The notes beneath the pieces were generated by a model that worked only from the letters and a program-made list of their open reading frames with translations, did not search any database and was not told the DNA's origin. The position numbers and the translations under genes were made by a program. Below are positions 48,404 to 57,270 of a stretch of 64,000 nt of DNA, one piece after another (position 1 is the stretch's first letter; each line of letters starts with the position of its first letter). The DNA is from Lutraria lutraria (Eukaryota; Mollusca; Bivalvia; Venerida; Mactridae): NCBI GenBank assembly GCA_964023205.1, contig OZ026842.1, positions 38,641,501 to 38,705,500 of the forward strand, written 5' to 3'.

Positions 48404-49124
48404 CTAGTAGGCTTCCCACTTAGGTTCTGCTTTCATCTGTTTGGCAGGTTTACTTATAGGTGAAGGAGGCTCAACAAAACTATCAAAGATTTCATCATCT
48501 TCCTCCGAATCGTCTGCTTTTTGCATCCATGACCATCTCCGTTTATTTCCTATCACTTCTTGTGGTACATTGACATCTCTTAGTCCACAAGAAAACTGTT
48601 CCCATCCTCTAGGTTCCGACCCTTTTCTATGACGTATGACATCATTTACCAAATCAATAATGTTGGATCCTTGTATTGGTTTTCCATGATATTCCAACAT
48701 CCCTTGATCATTCCATGACATGTGGGGATGATTTTGTAGAAAGTGTAATAAAAGTTGAGTTTTTCGACGCATGGTAGTAGGAACACTTTCAAGAATCCGA
48801 TCCGTCAATGTAGCAGGAGCCGCTTGTGCACCTTGTGCCCCTTGTGCACCTTGAGCAGTTGGAACAACCGGTGCAACCGGTGCAGCCGTTCCAGCCAGAG
48901 TAGCCGGTTCACGTGCTTTTTGATGAGACAGTTGAGACTTGCCCATAGTGTTGTGCTTTTTCTGATTCAGACAACGATTCATTTTGTAATACTTCTCCCA
49001 TTTGTTTCTGTAAATCGGATGTTTGACTGACTTGCGGGGGAAGAGGTAAACGTGGTCGTTGTTCTGTTTTCCATCGATTCATCTCTTCTAGCATTTTGAA
49101 TGGGACGATAGCCATTTTCTTCAT
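48404..49124 (-). pseudogene. Conserved Polinton protein, unknown function (frameshifted)
   Basis: The N-terminal part (MKKMAIVPFKMLEEMNRW) and the long C-terminal part (ILESVPTTMRRKTQLLLHFL, MSWNDQGMLEYHGKPIQGSN, DLVNDVIRHRK) belong to one protein that is conserved in animal Polintons, in my recollection of the family. They are in different frames: the shift is +1 and falls between about 48,930 and 48,975. Between them is an Ala/Pro/Gln repeat (QGAQGAQGAQ). The ATG overlaps the previous gene by ATGA. The product ends in an acidic segment (DSEEDDEIFD). Confidence 0.75.
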
Positions 49125-49492
49125 ATTTTTTTCACCAGTGTGGCAACACCTCCACTGAGTGCTCCTGCAGCAACAGCTTTAGCAATGATTGGAGCAAGAG
49201 CCAGTAATGGAAATAATCCTCCTTTTTGATTCAACACACGTTTCTTTTTTTGAATGGATACTCTTTTATCTGCTAAAGTGCGGAGATGTTGACGCTTGGA
49301 CTTCAACCTTTGCTTTTGAGAGGGGGATAAGGCAACATTGCCTTTTAAAACATTTTGACAGCATTCTGCCACACATTGAATCATTTCTTTAGATGCTCCA
49401 TGTATCATCTTTCTTCTTAACCCATCTGGGGCTTGAGTTAAACCCAAAACCAGATGTCCGTATTTATGCAGGAGTGGTCGCTTTGGTGCCAT
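49121..49492 (-). CDS. Basic protein with hydrophobic Gly-rich tail
   Basis: 123 residues. A basic middle (KQRLKSKRQHLRTLADKRVS, KKKRVL) is followed by a Gly/Ala hydrophobic tail (GGLFPLLALAPIIAKAVAAG, GALSGG). This arrangement recurs in Polinton and adintovirus virion proteins that are compared to adenovirus minor cores or membrane-active proteins; the role here is inferred. Intact. Confidence 0.7.
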   Translation of the reverse strand: MAPKRPLLHKYGHLVLGLTQAPDGLRRKMIHGASKEMIQCVAECCQNVLKGNVALSPSQKQRLKSKRQHLRTLADKRVSIQKKKRVLNQKGGLFPLLALAPIIAKAVAAGALSGGVATLVKKI

Positions 49493-49530
49493 TATGTCAA
49501 ATAATACCTGTTTTTACTTCTTCACAGCTT

Positions 49531-50760
49531 TTATACTAAAGCATCAAAGGCTTGTCTTGAAGCTGGATTCATAGGGCCCTGTCTCATCAGGTGAATACGA
49601 TGTCTCAAAAGGGGTTTCAAGACAGCCTGTCTTGATAAGGTAGATAAGGATAGGGGTGAAAAACGGCACAATGGAGTGTCTGGTGAACTTCTAGAACTGT
49701 GAGATGATCTACTGGATGAACTGTTAGATGATCTATTGGATGAACTTCTAGAACTGTTAGATGATCTGCTGGATAAACTGTTAGATGAGCTGAAGCTACT
49801 TGGCGAACTTCTAGATGAATTTTGAGATGAGCTAAAGCTACTTGGTCCACTTCTAGATGAATTTTGAGATGAGCTAAAACTACTTGGCCCACTGCTTGAA
49901 TAACTTCTAGATGAATTTCTTGAAGAACTCAAACTGCTTGGTCCCCTTCTTGAAGAACTCAAACTGCTTGGTCCACTTCTAGATGAATTTCTTGATGAAC
50001 TCAAACTGCTTGGTCCACTTCTAGATTAACTTCTAGATAAACTTCTTAAACTTCTAGATAAACTTCTAGATGAACTTCTAGGTGAGCTTTTAGATGGATT
50101 CTGAGAAGTAAAACTTCTGCTTGATCCACTTCTAGAAGAACTCAAACTCAAACTACTCACATGACTGATTGGAGACCATTGTAACTTACTGATTGGAGTT
50201 ACAGCTATAGAGGGTGTTGAAGTGGCTTGCTTTCGACGACGGAGAGTGATAAAACGTTCATTGATCTTGGCAGGCGATTTTCTGGCAGGCGCTTTTCTAG
50301 CTGGTACTTTTTTAGTTGGTGCTTTTCTTGCTCTTTTAGCTGGAGATTTTCAGGCAGGCGCTTTTCTGGCTTTTCTAGGTTTTTTAGCTGGCGCTTTTCT
50401 GGCTTTTTTAGCTGGAGATTTTACGAATTTACGAATAGTCTTTTGACCATTCCATCGGAGTAAACTTCGTATCATGACTCCACCAAGAAATCCACCTCCT
50501 CCTGGTTTCAATATGAGTTGACGTTTAGTATCCATGTCCACTTGATCATCTCCCAGCTGCTCTAATTCATGCTGATGTTTTTGCATAAAGTTTTGTGTTT
50601 GTTTAGGTAGCACAATTTTCTTTTTTAAAATCACCTTTGCTGCTAAGGTGAACCACTTGAATATTTCTTTTAATCCAGACCGTAGCATTTGCTCCCGTAC
50701 AGTAGGGTCTCGTTCCTGACCCAAATGTTCTAACGATTGAGCTATGGCTGTGGCTGACAT
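49531..50760 (-). pseudogene. Core protein: H1-like and RS-rich (two in-frame stops)
   Basis: 409 codons in one frame. Residues 1-105 are a compact N-terminal part, ending in GGGGFLGGVMIRSLLRW. Then a Lys/Ala/Pro-rich tail with SPAKK-type motifs as in histone H1 (KSPAKKARKAPAKKPRK), then a Ser/Arg-rich repeat region (SSRSGPSSLSSS-type units), and a separate C-terminal segment (SRQAVLKPLLRHRIHLMRQG). TGA at 50,350-50,352 and TAA at 50,026-50,028 interrupt it; neighbouring repeat units show Arg and Leu codons at these points, so one base changed each time. It probably packs DNA in the virion. The antisense frames here are shadows of the repeats. Confidence 0.75.
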
Positions 50761-50796
50761 GATGACTGAATGATCTCAAAACGAATACAGTGTCGT

Positions 50797-51444
50797 TTAT
50801 ATATACACAACTGGCCCACGTTTTTCTCCAGTGATCCAGTGATGAAAAATATCTGTTCTTAACCGATAACTGTCTGGTGTTTGAGGGTGAAAGTCAATCA
50901 CTAAATACCCATGAGGTGTAGAGATAGCATCTTGATAAGCGTGTAACAAGTGTGGCAATTGAATTTGATTCGCCAACACTTTGATTTGTCCTTTATCTCT
51001 TGTGTTTTGAAATAAGATCATGTAATGTGCATTTAAACTCAGGGTACGACTGGCTTTCGATTGTTGAAACATGTTTTGTGTAATGTAGATCACACTAGCA
51101 TTACGATGGTGACCTTTTCGTGTAAACCATAATTTGATTTTCTCTTCATCTTTATCACCAAGCATGTCATCAAATATAATTAAATGAGGAATGGATGTGT
51201 CCTCTACTATCTCTTCATCCTCGTCAGGTATCCCCTGTATGAACCGAATACTAGGTTCTTGTTCTTGTAACTGTGCATAGGCTACTTGCCATTCTTTGTA
51301 ACACCATACAATACGCTCAGGTACTACTTGAAACAAATCTGATTTGTATTCCAACACCTTTTTTACAAATTGTGTTTTACCAGAGCCACTAGGGCCTGAG
51401 ATAAACATATTGCAAGGATGCTTAAAAAGTAAACTGGACTCCAT
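50797..51444 (-). CDS. ATP: DNA-packaging ATPase, FtsK/A32-like
   Basis: 215 residues. Walker A is GPSGSGKT (17-24), Walker B is HLIIFDD (87-93) and a sensor-like YITQNMF follows near 129. This is the A32/FtsK-HerA packaging ATPase of Polintons and related viruses, which drives the genome into the capsid. Intact, normal length for Polintons. It follows a polyA signal region and starts a new block. Confidence 0.94.
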   Translation of the reverse strand: MESSLLFKHPCNMFISGPSGSGKTQFVKKVLEYKSDLFQVVPERIVWCYKEWQVAYAQLQEQEPSIRFIQGIPDEDEEIVEDTSIPHLIIFDDMLGDKDEEKIKLWFTRKGHHRNASVIYITQNMFQQSKASRTLSLNAHYMILFQNTRDKGQIKVLANQIQLPHLLHAYQDAISTPHGYLVIDFHPQTPDSYRLRTDIFHHWITGEKRGPVVYI

Positions 51445-51484
51445 GACGTGAAAATCACAACTAACACTATTGAAAGAAAAACAT

Positions 51485-51494
51485 TTTATTTATT
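51485..51494 (-). terminator. AATAAATAAA polyadenylation signal of the polymerase block
   Basis: Minus-strand overlapping AATAAA signals 18-27 bases after the stop of the 124-aa gene. They would end the transcripts of polB and the three small genes after it. No histone-type hairpin here. Confidence 0.65.
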
Positions 51495-51511
51495 TGTGTA
51501 CAATAACAAGT

Positions 51512-51886
51512 TTATATATGATTTAGTTCTTTACAAGATGAATAATTACAACAAGAACAACACATGTCATGTAATGGTAACAACAGTTTGTCAGAAAATT
51601 CAAACACACATTCTGAATGTCCAGATTGACTCAGAAATGTTAACACAGAGTCATTGTTCACCACCTTTTTTAACCAATCCGTTTCACTCAAGTCCATGGG
51701 TACTGATTGTTTATAAAACGAATTCATCACATGAAGTCCATGTTTCATTTCTTCAAACATGTCTGGTGTACTCAACTGTTGTCGAATCCATTCCAGAGAA
51801 TGATGACCTTCAGGTATCTTCATACGATAAGCAAATACCAATGCTTTTCTCAACAGGGTATGGTTCATAATATCAAACTGTTCCAT
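51512..51886 (-). CDS. Small Polinton protein, unknown (124 aa)
   Basis: Not recognised. Helical, with a C-terminal Cys cluster MCCSCCNYSSC. Overlaps the gene before it by 22 bases, so it is probably co-transcribed with it and polB. Confidence 0.65.
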   Translation of the reverse strand: MEQFDIMNHTLLRKALVFAYRMKIPEGHHSLEWIRQQLSTPDMFEEMKHGLHVMNSFYKQSVPMDLSETDWLKKVVNNDSVLTFLSQSGHSECVFEFSDKLLLPLHDMCCSCCNYSSCKELNHI

Positions 51887-52152
51887 TCTTGAATCGTGTG
51901 AATCACTATATCGTTACATACATAAGTATTCCAATCGTCTCGATGGATAGCTTTCAAGTCTAAGTGTGCACTGATCATAGCATCACGAATCATCTGTCTA
52001 AATAGTTCAAACGTGTGAGGGTTCAGAATCCACGCGCGAATGTCCTTGACATTGACAAGGTCATCTTGTACAATACTGTATAACGTATCCGTATACAGCT
52101 CAAAATCCAAAATGTAATATAAACTTATAAATCGTCTAGATGGTTTACCCAT
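51865..52152 (-). CDS. Small Polinton protein, unknown (95 aa)
   Basis: Not recognised. The ATG at 52,152 is chosen over a TTG start. Contains SLYYILDFELYTDTLYSI and a Trp-containing helix. Overlaps both neighbours (28 and 22 bases), as is common in compact viral operons. Confidence 0.6.
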   Translation of the reverse strand: MGKPSRRFISLYYILDFELYTDTLYSIVQDDLVNVKDIRAWILNPHTFELFRQMIRDAMISAHLDLKAIHRDDWNTYVCNDIVIHTIQEWNSLIL

Positions 52153-52751
52153 AATTGAATATTTCCTGAACAAATCACTATTTTAGGTCGATTCGCATGA
52201 ACGGATTCAATCTCGTCTTTGACTTCTCTTAAGCGATGCCTTAATTTATAGAACACGGCACGATACTGTAGAATATGAATAACATGAGTGAACGGTACCT
52301 GTCTCTTAAATACCATGATACCACGTATTTTAAACTGTGAATACGGACGCCATCCGTGGTGAGATCTCCCATTGTCCTCTTCAGCCATACTGAACCATAT
52401 CACATTGGGGGTAGAACGAAAATTGTTAGCTAAGGCAGATACGTCGCTCAAATTAGCATCGTGGATTAAAAAATCCCATGTCGTAGATAACATGCGATCT
52501 AAGCTTTGTTGTACCACATTCAGTTTTCGTAGAATAGGTAATTTTTGGTTGAATGACAAGTCCTGGCGATCACCTACATCCTTCAACAGTCTCTCTATCT
52601 TTCGATGATTTGTATGTTGTAAGCTATGTATAGCATTATGAGTAGCCCATGTGTGCACTAACTTCATCTTCCATGTTTTAGCGTTAGCCCATATGACATA
52701 ACGATAAATTTTAAGTCTCAGCTCTATCGGTAGTAAGGGTATCCAATCCAT
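52125..52751 (-). CDS. F-box-like protein (208 aa)
   Basis: From the ATG at 52,751 the protein starts MDWIPLLPIELRLKIYRYVI. The LP.EL.LKI..Y pattern resembles the first helix of F-box domains, which bind SKP1. The rest is basic and helical, with no recognised substrate-binding repeat. If real, it could recruit the host SCF ubiquitin ligase, but one short motif is weak evidence. Downstream of polB on the same strand. Confidence 0.6.
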   Translation of the reverse strand: MDWIPLLPIELRLKIYRYVIWANAKTWKMKLVHTWATHNAIHSLQHTNHRKIERLLKDVGDRQDLSFNQKLPILRKLNVVQQSLDRMLSTTWDFLIHDANLSDVSALANNFRSTPNVIWFSMAEEDNGRSHHGWRPYSQFKIRGIMVFKRQVPFTHVIHILQYRAVFYKLRHRLREVKDEIESVHANRPKIVICSGNIQLWVNHLDDL

Positions 52752-52811
52752 GTCTTTATGAATAATGAACACACTTTGCTTGTTTAGTACTTCTAGGCCA
52801 AAAGGTCAAGG

Positions 52812-55800
52812 TCAGTCATGTAGATAACCATAAGGTACAGTCATATGATTCTCGACCACAATACGTTTGGTATACACCGAACGAAATGTTTTGACTTGTT
52901 TCTCACTGGTCACGGTTCTGTCCTTATGACGTTTAATCCGAGAAGCATATTCAACTACGGTCGAATAATGGTGTCTGTCTTTCACACAATCCACAATCGT
53001 GAAATTCACTTGTTGAGTGGCATTGTAGTCTAACGTAATGCCTTTCACTTTGCATTTTTGATGGAGTTCACCGTTTTCAATGTATTCATAGCCATAGTTC
53101 TTTGGACCTAAAGCGACATATCTCACAATACGACCCTTTGGTACCTCATCTGTCCATTTTCCCAATCGACTGGAGATAATAGGAACATTATAGCCATTAG
53201 GATCATGAATGTACATACAACTGTCTGTGTCAAAATACAATACTCTCTTTTCTAGAGGTTCAAGCACTTTGTACAGTTCTAATCGAGCATAAGCCGTCAC
53301 AAATGAAGCCACCACAGGATTGGATGATGAATGAGGGTCTGCTTTGTCCGATTCATCAGTATAATTCATTAACATGAATTCATCATGATCAAAACACTCT
53401 GCATATTTCACAGACTTTTTAGGATCGTTCAGTATTCCGTAGAACTGGTCCAATCGATGAACATACTCTGTTTTAGGCAAGAGGTTGGTTTGAGCATTTT
53501 TACCCCAGAGACAATTCAGCATGGTTTTGGCAAAAGCTCGTTTTCCTGGATTTTTCTCCACCTGTTCCAAACGAATTCCTTCTGCTTCAAAATAATCCTG
53601 TTTAAATTTATCTTGAGCCTCTTCCGTATCCACCCCTGGAGGATATCCACTAGCCTCTTGTTTCATTTTCAAGTATTTGTCAATGTATTGCCGATAGACG
53701 TCCGTACTCCATTCATCCCAGTGCCATACATGATACACTTTTGATACTTGATAGCCTAAAGCAATAGCTTTAGCCAATTCAACATGAGTCCATGTGCCAT
53801 ACAAGAATCGTTCATACGGTGAATGTGTACAATAATCCATCTCCTTCTCAGCACAGGTACGGCATAGCGTAAACACCATTTTGCTATTACAGTGTATGGG
53901 TAAGACAGGCATCCATAAATCTTGCGGGGGTAGAACACGGCATTTAATCAGTCCTTTGTATTTCTCAATATGCTGTTGATCAATTTGTTCTTGACTCATG
54001 ATCACTGGATGGCCTATCGGATAAGCCCTGTACTTGTTCACATACGGATAGAGAGAACAAATATCCACATATTTGATTTCTTGATCGTTGTCTACTTCAT
54101 GATACAGTCGGACGGCATTCGTACGACCTCCGAACAAAGCTTCCCTGGGTTGAATCGGGTCTTGACCATGATAGAATCGTTCCACTCTTGTCTTATAGGC
54201 AGGATCCTTTTGACAACGCTGATCAAATTCACATTCCCACATGACCACAACAGGGTACCCCTGTTCTTTCAAAGTCTTCAGTCGCTTATACGTATCGTGA
54301 TAGGCCTGTTGCATGCTTCTCAAAGTATATGGATTGATGGTGCTTCGGTTAGGAAAACAGGTGGGGCATCCATGGTACCAACATCCCATGAATTCATACA
54401 CGGTGTTGGTCTCTTGACAATAGCCATCCACGTAATAAGGTCCAATTTTGACTTCGCCTTTGTTATTCAAGGCATGCCGAATATGTATCTCTTCGGTGAC
54501 AGCCATCATTTGTAGCCAACGTATGCCTTTCATGGAATACCGGGTTTTATTGGGATACCCGGCATCAGAAATCACGGCTAAACTATGAGGTGGCATGGAA
54601 TTTTTGCGCCAGGCTTTGTTACACACTTGAGCTAATGTGGTAGCTTCAGTAAATGGATCTATTTGATCACTGTCCAATAATTGTTGACGAAATTCTCCAC
54701 ACCCGCGTCTTAAAATGTCCACATCCGATTGCCAGTATTTCTCCATTTCCTTTTGAAAATCAAATACGTCACCTTTTCTTTCATTGTACCAGGTTAAAAA
54801 CTCTTCACGTCGCTCTGGTTTCATACTATCCGGTTTGTAAAAGTGTAGCGGCAAATAATGTCCCACATAATCTTGATACGCCAAGGTGTTTGCATAGAAT
54901 GGAAACCATCCTTTGGCTAACTCGGTCAGTCCAAATGTATTGGGAAAACCGGAGAGAGGCATACTCAGGAAACTGAGGGAGTCAATCATGCGTATTCCAT
55001 GCACTCTCAATTGAATGATTTTACTACCATTCATAATCAACTGAGGTTTCGCCGTCCCCTGAGTGACCACATATCTAAGAATAAACTGAGCGTCATAGCC
55101 TTGAGCATTGTGGGCTATCACTGTCGATCCTCGATGGGTAGGGAGGAATAGCCAAGTACAGAATTGTTGTAACGTATTTTCACCACGGAATGTCATTTGT
55201 CTGGCTTCATTCACCTCTTCACAATACTCACATGGAGTTTTCACTGACTTACACATACAGTCACCACAAGCACGTTGAGCCACACAAAAATTAGGGATAT
55301 GTTCTCCAGAATCAAAACGACATTCAAAATAAAAAAAGATGAATGGTACTTCTGGTTGTTTTCTGTCGGGTGGTTCATATGTTGGAATGTAACAGTCATG
55401 ATCTGGTCCTACTATGGCTTTACAACACCTGCATTTCTTTGTCCCTGGGCAAACTTGATTCCGTTTCGTTCCAAGCACCTTTTGCCCACATTTCTTACAA
55501 TTCCATACGGATTCACAAATGGTTTTACGTTGTTTTCCCGTTTTTGTTTTATGATTGTCAAAACATGCCTGACTCTGGAATAGGCGATGGCAATCCGGAC
55601 ATCTTATAGATTGTCCTACTGGGCACAGGGTGTTAGCATAACACTGACAAATATGGCTACACTGGTGTCCTTCACGGTGATCATAACTGATATCGCACCA
55701 TTCACAATAATAACTCCGCCCAAGAAATCCGGTAATGGATACAATACAGTCATAATGATTATCATGGTGAAAGATATGAATCACACGACTTTTTTCAATC

Positions 55801-56600
55801 ATAGCAGGTGGTTTGAATAACAATTCACTTCCATAATGTTGTGGATGGATTTTAATCACATAGCTCGGATAGAGATAGTCTTGTAGTTTTTGGTATTCTT
55901 CTATACCACACGACTGATCCGATGAAATACCCACTTGCTTTAATAATGCTTCGGCTTCGTCATTTTGAAGATTTTTCTTAGAGTGACGTATAAGACCCCA
56001 TCGTTTTTTCCATTCCGGGGTTTGATTTTCATGTACTTTACACCGTCCTACCACAATCGATCTAGCTAAACACATAGAGTCTTTACTATTGTCAATACAC
56101 ACAACACTTGTCTTTGACTTCCGCATACTGAATAAGTTTGGTGCCTTGAATGTTTTCTTTCCGGATCCCTGTGGCATAGCAATATGCGTAATTTCCATCT
56201 GTGCCGCCCCATCATGAATTTTAAATTGACGGTTACTTTGTGCCACACGTTCAATTTCATCCAACAATGTATCTCCACTAATACGAGATGCCCTATTAAA
56301 CGGCACATGTATTCCAAAGTCCAAATCAGGATGTAGAATAGATACTCGAACTCGATCATTTGATCTCACTTCACATCTCTTGTAGAGCTGATCCATCATA
56401 TCATTAAACAACCTGTTTGTAAATTCAAACGATTGATTATACGGCTGAAATGTCACATCATACACTCTAGATTGTGTCTTAAATTTCCTTGACTTTCTTT
56501 CCATGCGTGACTGTATGTCATAATAGTCGCGCACAGGCTCAACCTCGCTTCGTTTTGTTGGAGGTTCATCCTCACCACTAGTACTGTCGGTATCTGACAT
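52812..56600 (-). CDS. POLB: Protein-primed DNA polymerase B (POLB)
   Basis: 1,262 residues from the ATG at 56,600. I prefer this to the longer frame because a TATA box (TATAAAAA, 56,628-56,636) lies about 30 bases upstream inside that extension. Order: N-terminal region with CLARSIVV and NHYDCIVSITGF (OTU-like Cys/His arrangement, inferred), Cys-rich zinc region (about 300-405), exonuclease motifs YFE (424-426), HNAQGYDAQF (497-506) and YWQSDVDIL (622-630), the family insert VYEFMGCWYHGCPTCF, motif A DICSLYP (846-852), motif B KTMLNCLWGK and motif C YFDTDS (1,122-1,127), then KVKGI. It replicates the linear element from a terminal protein. Open throughout, but the first exonuclease Asp is Tyr and motif B has Cys for the usual Ser. 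Confidence 0.95.
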   Translation of the reverse strand: MSDTDSTSGEDEPPTKRSEVEPVRDYYDIQSRMERKSRKFKTQSRVYDVTFQPYNQSFEFTNRLFNDMMDQLYKRCEVRSNDRVRVSILHPDLDFGIHVPFNRASRISGDTLLDEIERVAQSNRQFKIHDGAAQMEITHIAMPQGSGKKTFKAPNLFSMRKSKTSVVCIDNSKDSMCLARSIVVGRCKVHENQTPEWKKRWGLIRHSKKNLQNDEAEALLKQVGISSDQSCGIEEYQKLQDYLYPSYVIKIHPQHYGSELLFKPPAMIEKSRVIHIFHHDNHYDCIVSITGFLGRSYYCEWCDISYDHREGHQCSHICQCYANTLCPVGQSIRCPDCHRLFQSQACFDNHKTKTGKQRKTICESVWNCKKCGQKVLGTKRNQVCPGTKKCRCCKAIVGPDHDCYIPTYEPPDRKQPEVPFIFFYFECRFDSGEHIPNFCVAQRACGDCMCKSVKTPCEYCEEVNEARQMTFRGENTLQQFCTWLFLPTHRGSTVIAHNAQGYDAQFILRYVVTQGTAKPQLIMNGSKIIQLRVHGIRMIDSLSFLSMPLSGFPNTFGLTELAKGWFPFYANTLAYQDYVGHYLPLHFYKPDSMKPERREEFLTWYNERKGDVFDFQKEMEKYWQSDVDILRRGCGEFRQQLLDSDQIDPFTEATTLAQVCNKAWRKNSMPPHSLAVISDAGYPNKTRYSMKGIRWLQMMAVTEEIHIRHALNNKGEVKIGPYYVDGYCQETNTVYEFMGCWYHGCPTCFPNRSTINPYTLRSMQQAYHDTYKRLKTLKEQGYPVVVMWECEFDQRCQKDPAYKTRVERFYHGQDPIQPREALFGGRTNAVRLYHEVDNDQEIKYVDICSLYPYVNKYRAYPIGHPVIMSQEQIDQQHIEKYKGLIKCRVLPPQDLWMPVLPIHCNSKMVFTLCRTCAEKEMDYCTHSPYERFLYGTWTHVELAKAIALGYQVSKVYHVWHWDEWSTDVYRQYIDKYLKMKQEASGYPPGVDTEEAQDKFKQDYFEAEGIRLEQVEKNPGKRAFAKTMLNCLWGKNAQTNLLPKTEYVHRLDQFYGILNDPKKSVKYAECFDHDEFMLMNYTDESDKADPHSSSNPVVASFVTAYARLELYKVLEPLEKRVLYFDTDSCMYIHDPNGYNVPIISSRLGKWTDEVPKGRIVRYVALGPKNYGYEYIENGELHQKCKVKGITLDYNATQQVNFTIVDCVKDRHHYSTVVEYASRIKRHKDRTVTSEKQVKTFRSVYTKRIVVENHMTVPYGYLHD

Positions 56601-56627
56601 GATTATGATCTTAGAACTTTTCCGTCG

Positions 56628-56694
56628 TTTTTTATACTTCGGGTTCAAGGTCACAACGCGTGACACTCTATAAAAGACGTACGCTCTGTCAGTT
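56628..56694. promoter_or_regulatory. Divergent promoter between polB and the zinc-knuckle gene
   Basis: Two TATA boxes face outward: TATAAAAA on the minus strand (56,628-56,636) for polB, and TATAAAAG on the plus strand (56,669-56,676) with an initiator-like TCAGTT at 56,689 for the zinc-knuckle gene. Between them TTCAAGGTCACA (56,644-56,655) contains a perfect extended nuclear-receptor half-site. Short 5' leaders follow from both. Confidence 0.75.
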
Positions 56695-56709
56695 TTTTAT
56701 CATTTCAAC

Positions 56710-57066
56710 ATGAGCGATCCTAAAATGAACCAAGCTGCTGAAGAGAACCGAGATCAAACTTTGATGTATTCATTAAAGAAGAAAATTAAAGAGCTCAACA
56801 ACTTAGCGGATCAGCTCTGTGGACAGAAAAATGTAATATGGGATCATATCAAGTGTTATCGTTGTGGAAAGAAAGGACATTATTCTACCAGCTGTACGGA
56901 AACCGTCGATAAAAATGAATGCTTTTATTGTCATGAACAAGGACATTTCATCGCAGACTGTCCTAAGAAACAAGGTGAACAGGTCGATCTACAGGACGCA
57001 GAACAGAGTAAGAAAAAACGTAAATACAAAAAGAATCCAACAAAAACTGTGAGTGACTTTGTGTAA
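56710..57066 (+). CDS. Zinc-knuckle (two CCHC) nucleocapsid-like protein
   Basis: 118 residues. Two perfect CX2CX4HX4C knuckles: CYRCGKKGHYSTSC and CFYCHEQGHFIADC, as in retroviral nucleocapsid and cellular CNBP-type proteins. Before them is a short coiled-coil-like part, after them a basic tail (KKKRKYKKNP). It should bind single-stranded nucleic acid. Divergent from polB across a 100-bp promoter; an AATAAA follows at 57,174. Its role in Polinton replication or packaging is unknown. Confidence 0.88.
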   Translation: MSDPKMNQAAEENRDQTLMYSLKKKIKELNNLADQLCGQKNVIWDHIKCYRCGKKGHYSTSCTETVDKNECFYCHEQGHFIADCPKKQGEQVDLQDAEQSKKKRKYKKNPTKTVSDFV

Positions 57067-57173
57067 TCCGGACAATGTGTTGGACAATGTGTTGGACAAT
57101 TGTGTATCTAAGTGAGTTGTATTTTGTTGTACTTTGTACTTTGTTGTACTTTGTTACTCAGAATGTTTTCAAA

Positions 57174-57179
57174 AATAAA
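57174..57179 (+). terminator. AATAAA polyadenylation signal of the zinc-knuckle gene
   Basis: Plus-strand AATAAA in AAAAATAAAATG, 108 bases after the stop. No plus-strand hairpin precedes it. Confidence 0.6.
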
Positions 57180-57244
57180 ATGATAGACAATGTAATATGC
57201 TTTTGTCTTTGCTTGAGAAACAAAACGAATCTAACACATATGGT

Positions 57245-57260
57245 GGCCCTAATAAGGGCC
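57245..57260 (-). terminator. Histone-type 3' stem-loop after the YPDL gene
   Basis: Minus-strand GGCCCTTATTAGGGCC: six-base-pair stem and UAUU loop that keeps U at loop positions 1 and 3, preceded by CCAAC and followed by ACCA. It begins 10 bases after the stop codon of the 78-aa gene. It is the weakest of the set: the loop differs from UUUC and I see no GAAAGA-type element after it. Confidence 0.8.
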
Positions 57261-57270
57261 GTTGGGTAAT

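Noticed and set aside
46836..50352. Recoded stop codons (TAA/TGA read as amino acids) in the Polinton
   Set aside because: Most genes, including the long polB frame and host TRIP12, use the standard code, and the stops hit only some genes; ordinary mutation is simpler.
50222..50463. Plus-strand ORFs with AGAFLA or GRRFS repeats
   Set aside because: Antisense shadows of the Lys/Ala/Pro-rich core-protein tail.
53970..54515. 181-residue plus-strand ORF
   Set aside because: Shadow of the polB gene, with no domain and hydrophobic random composition.
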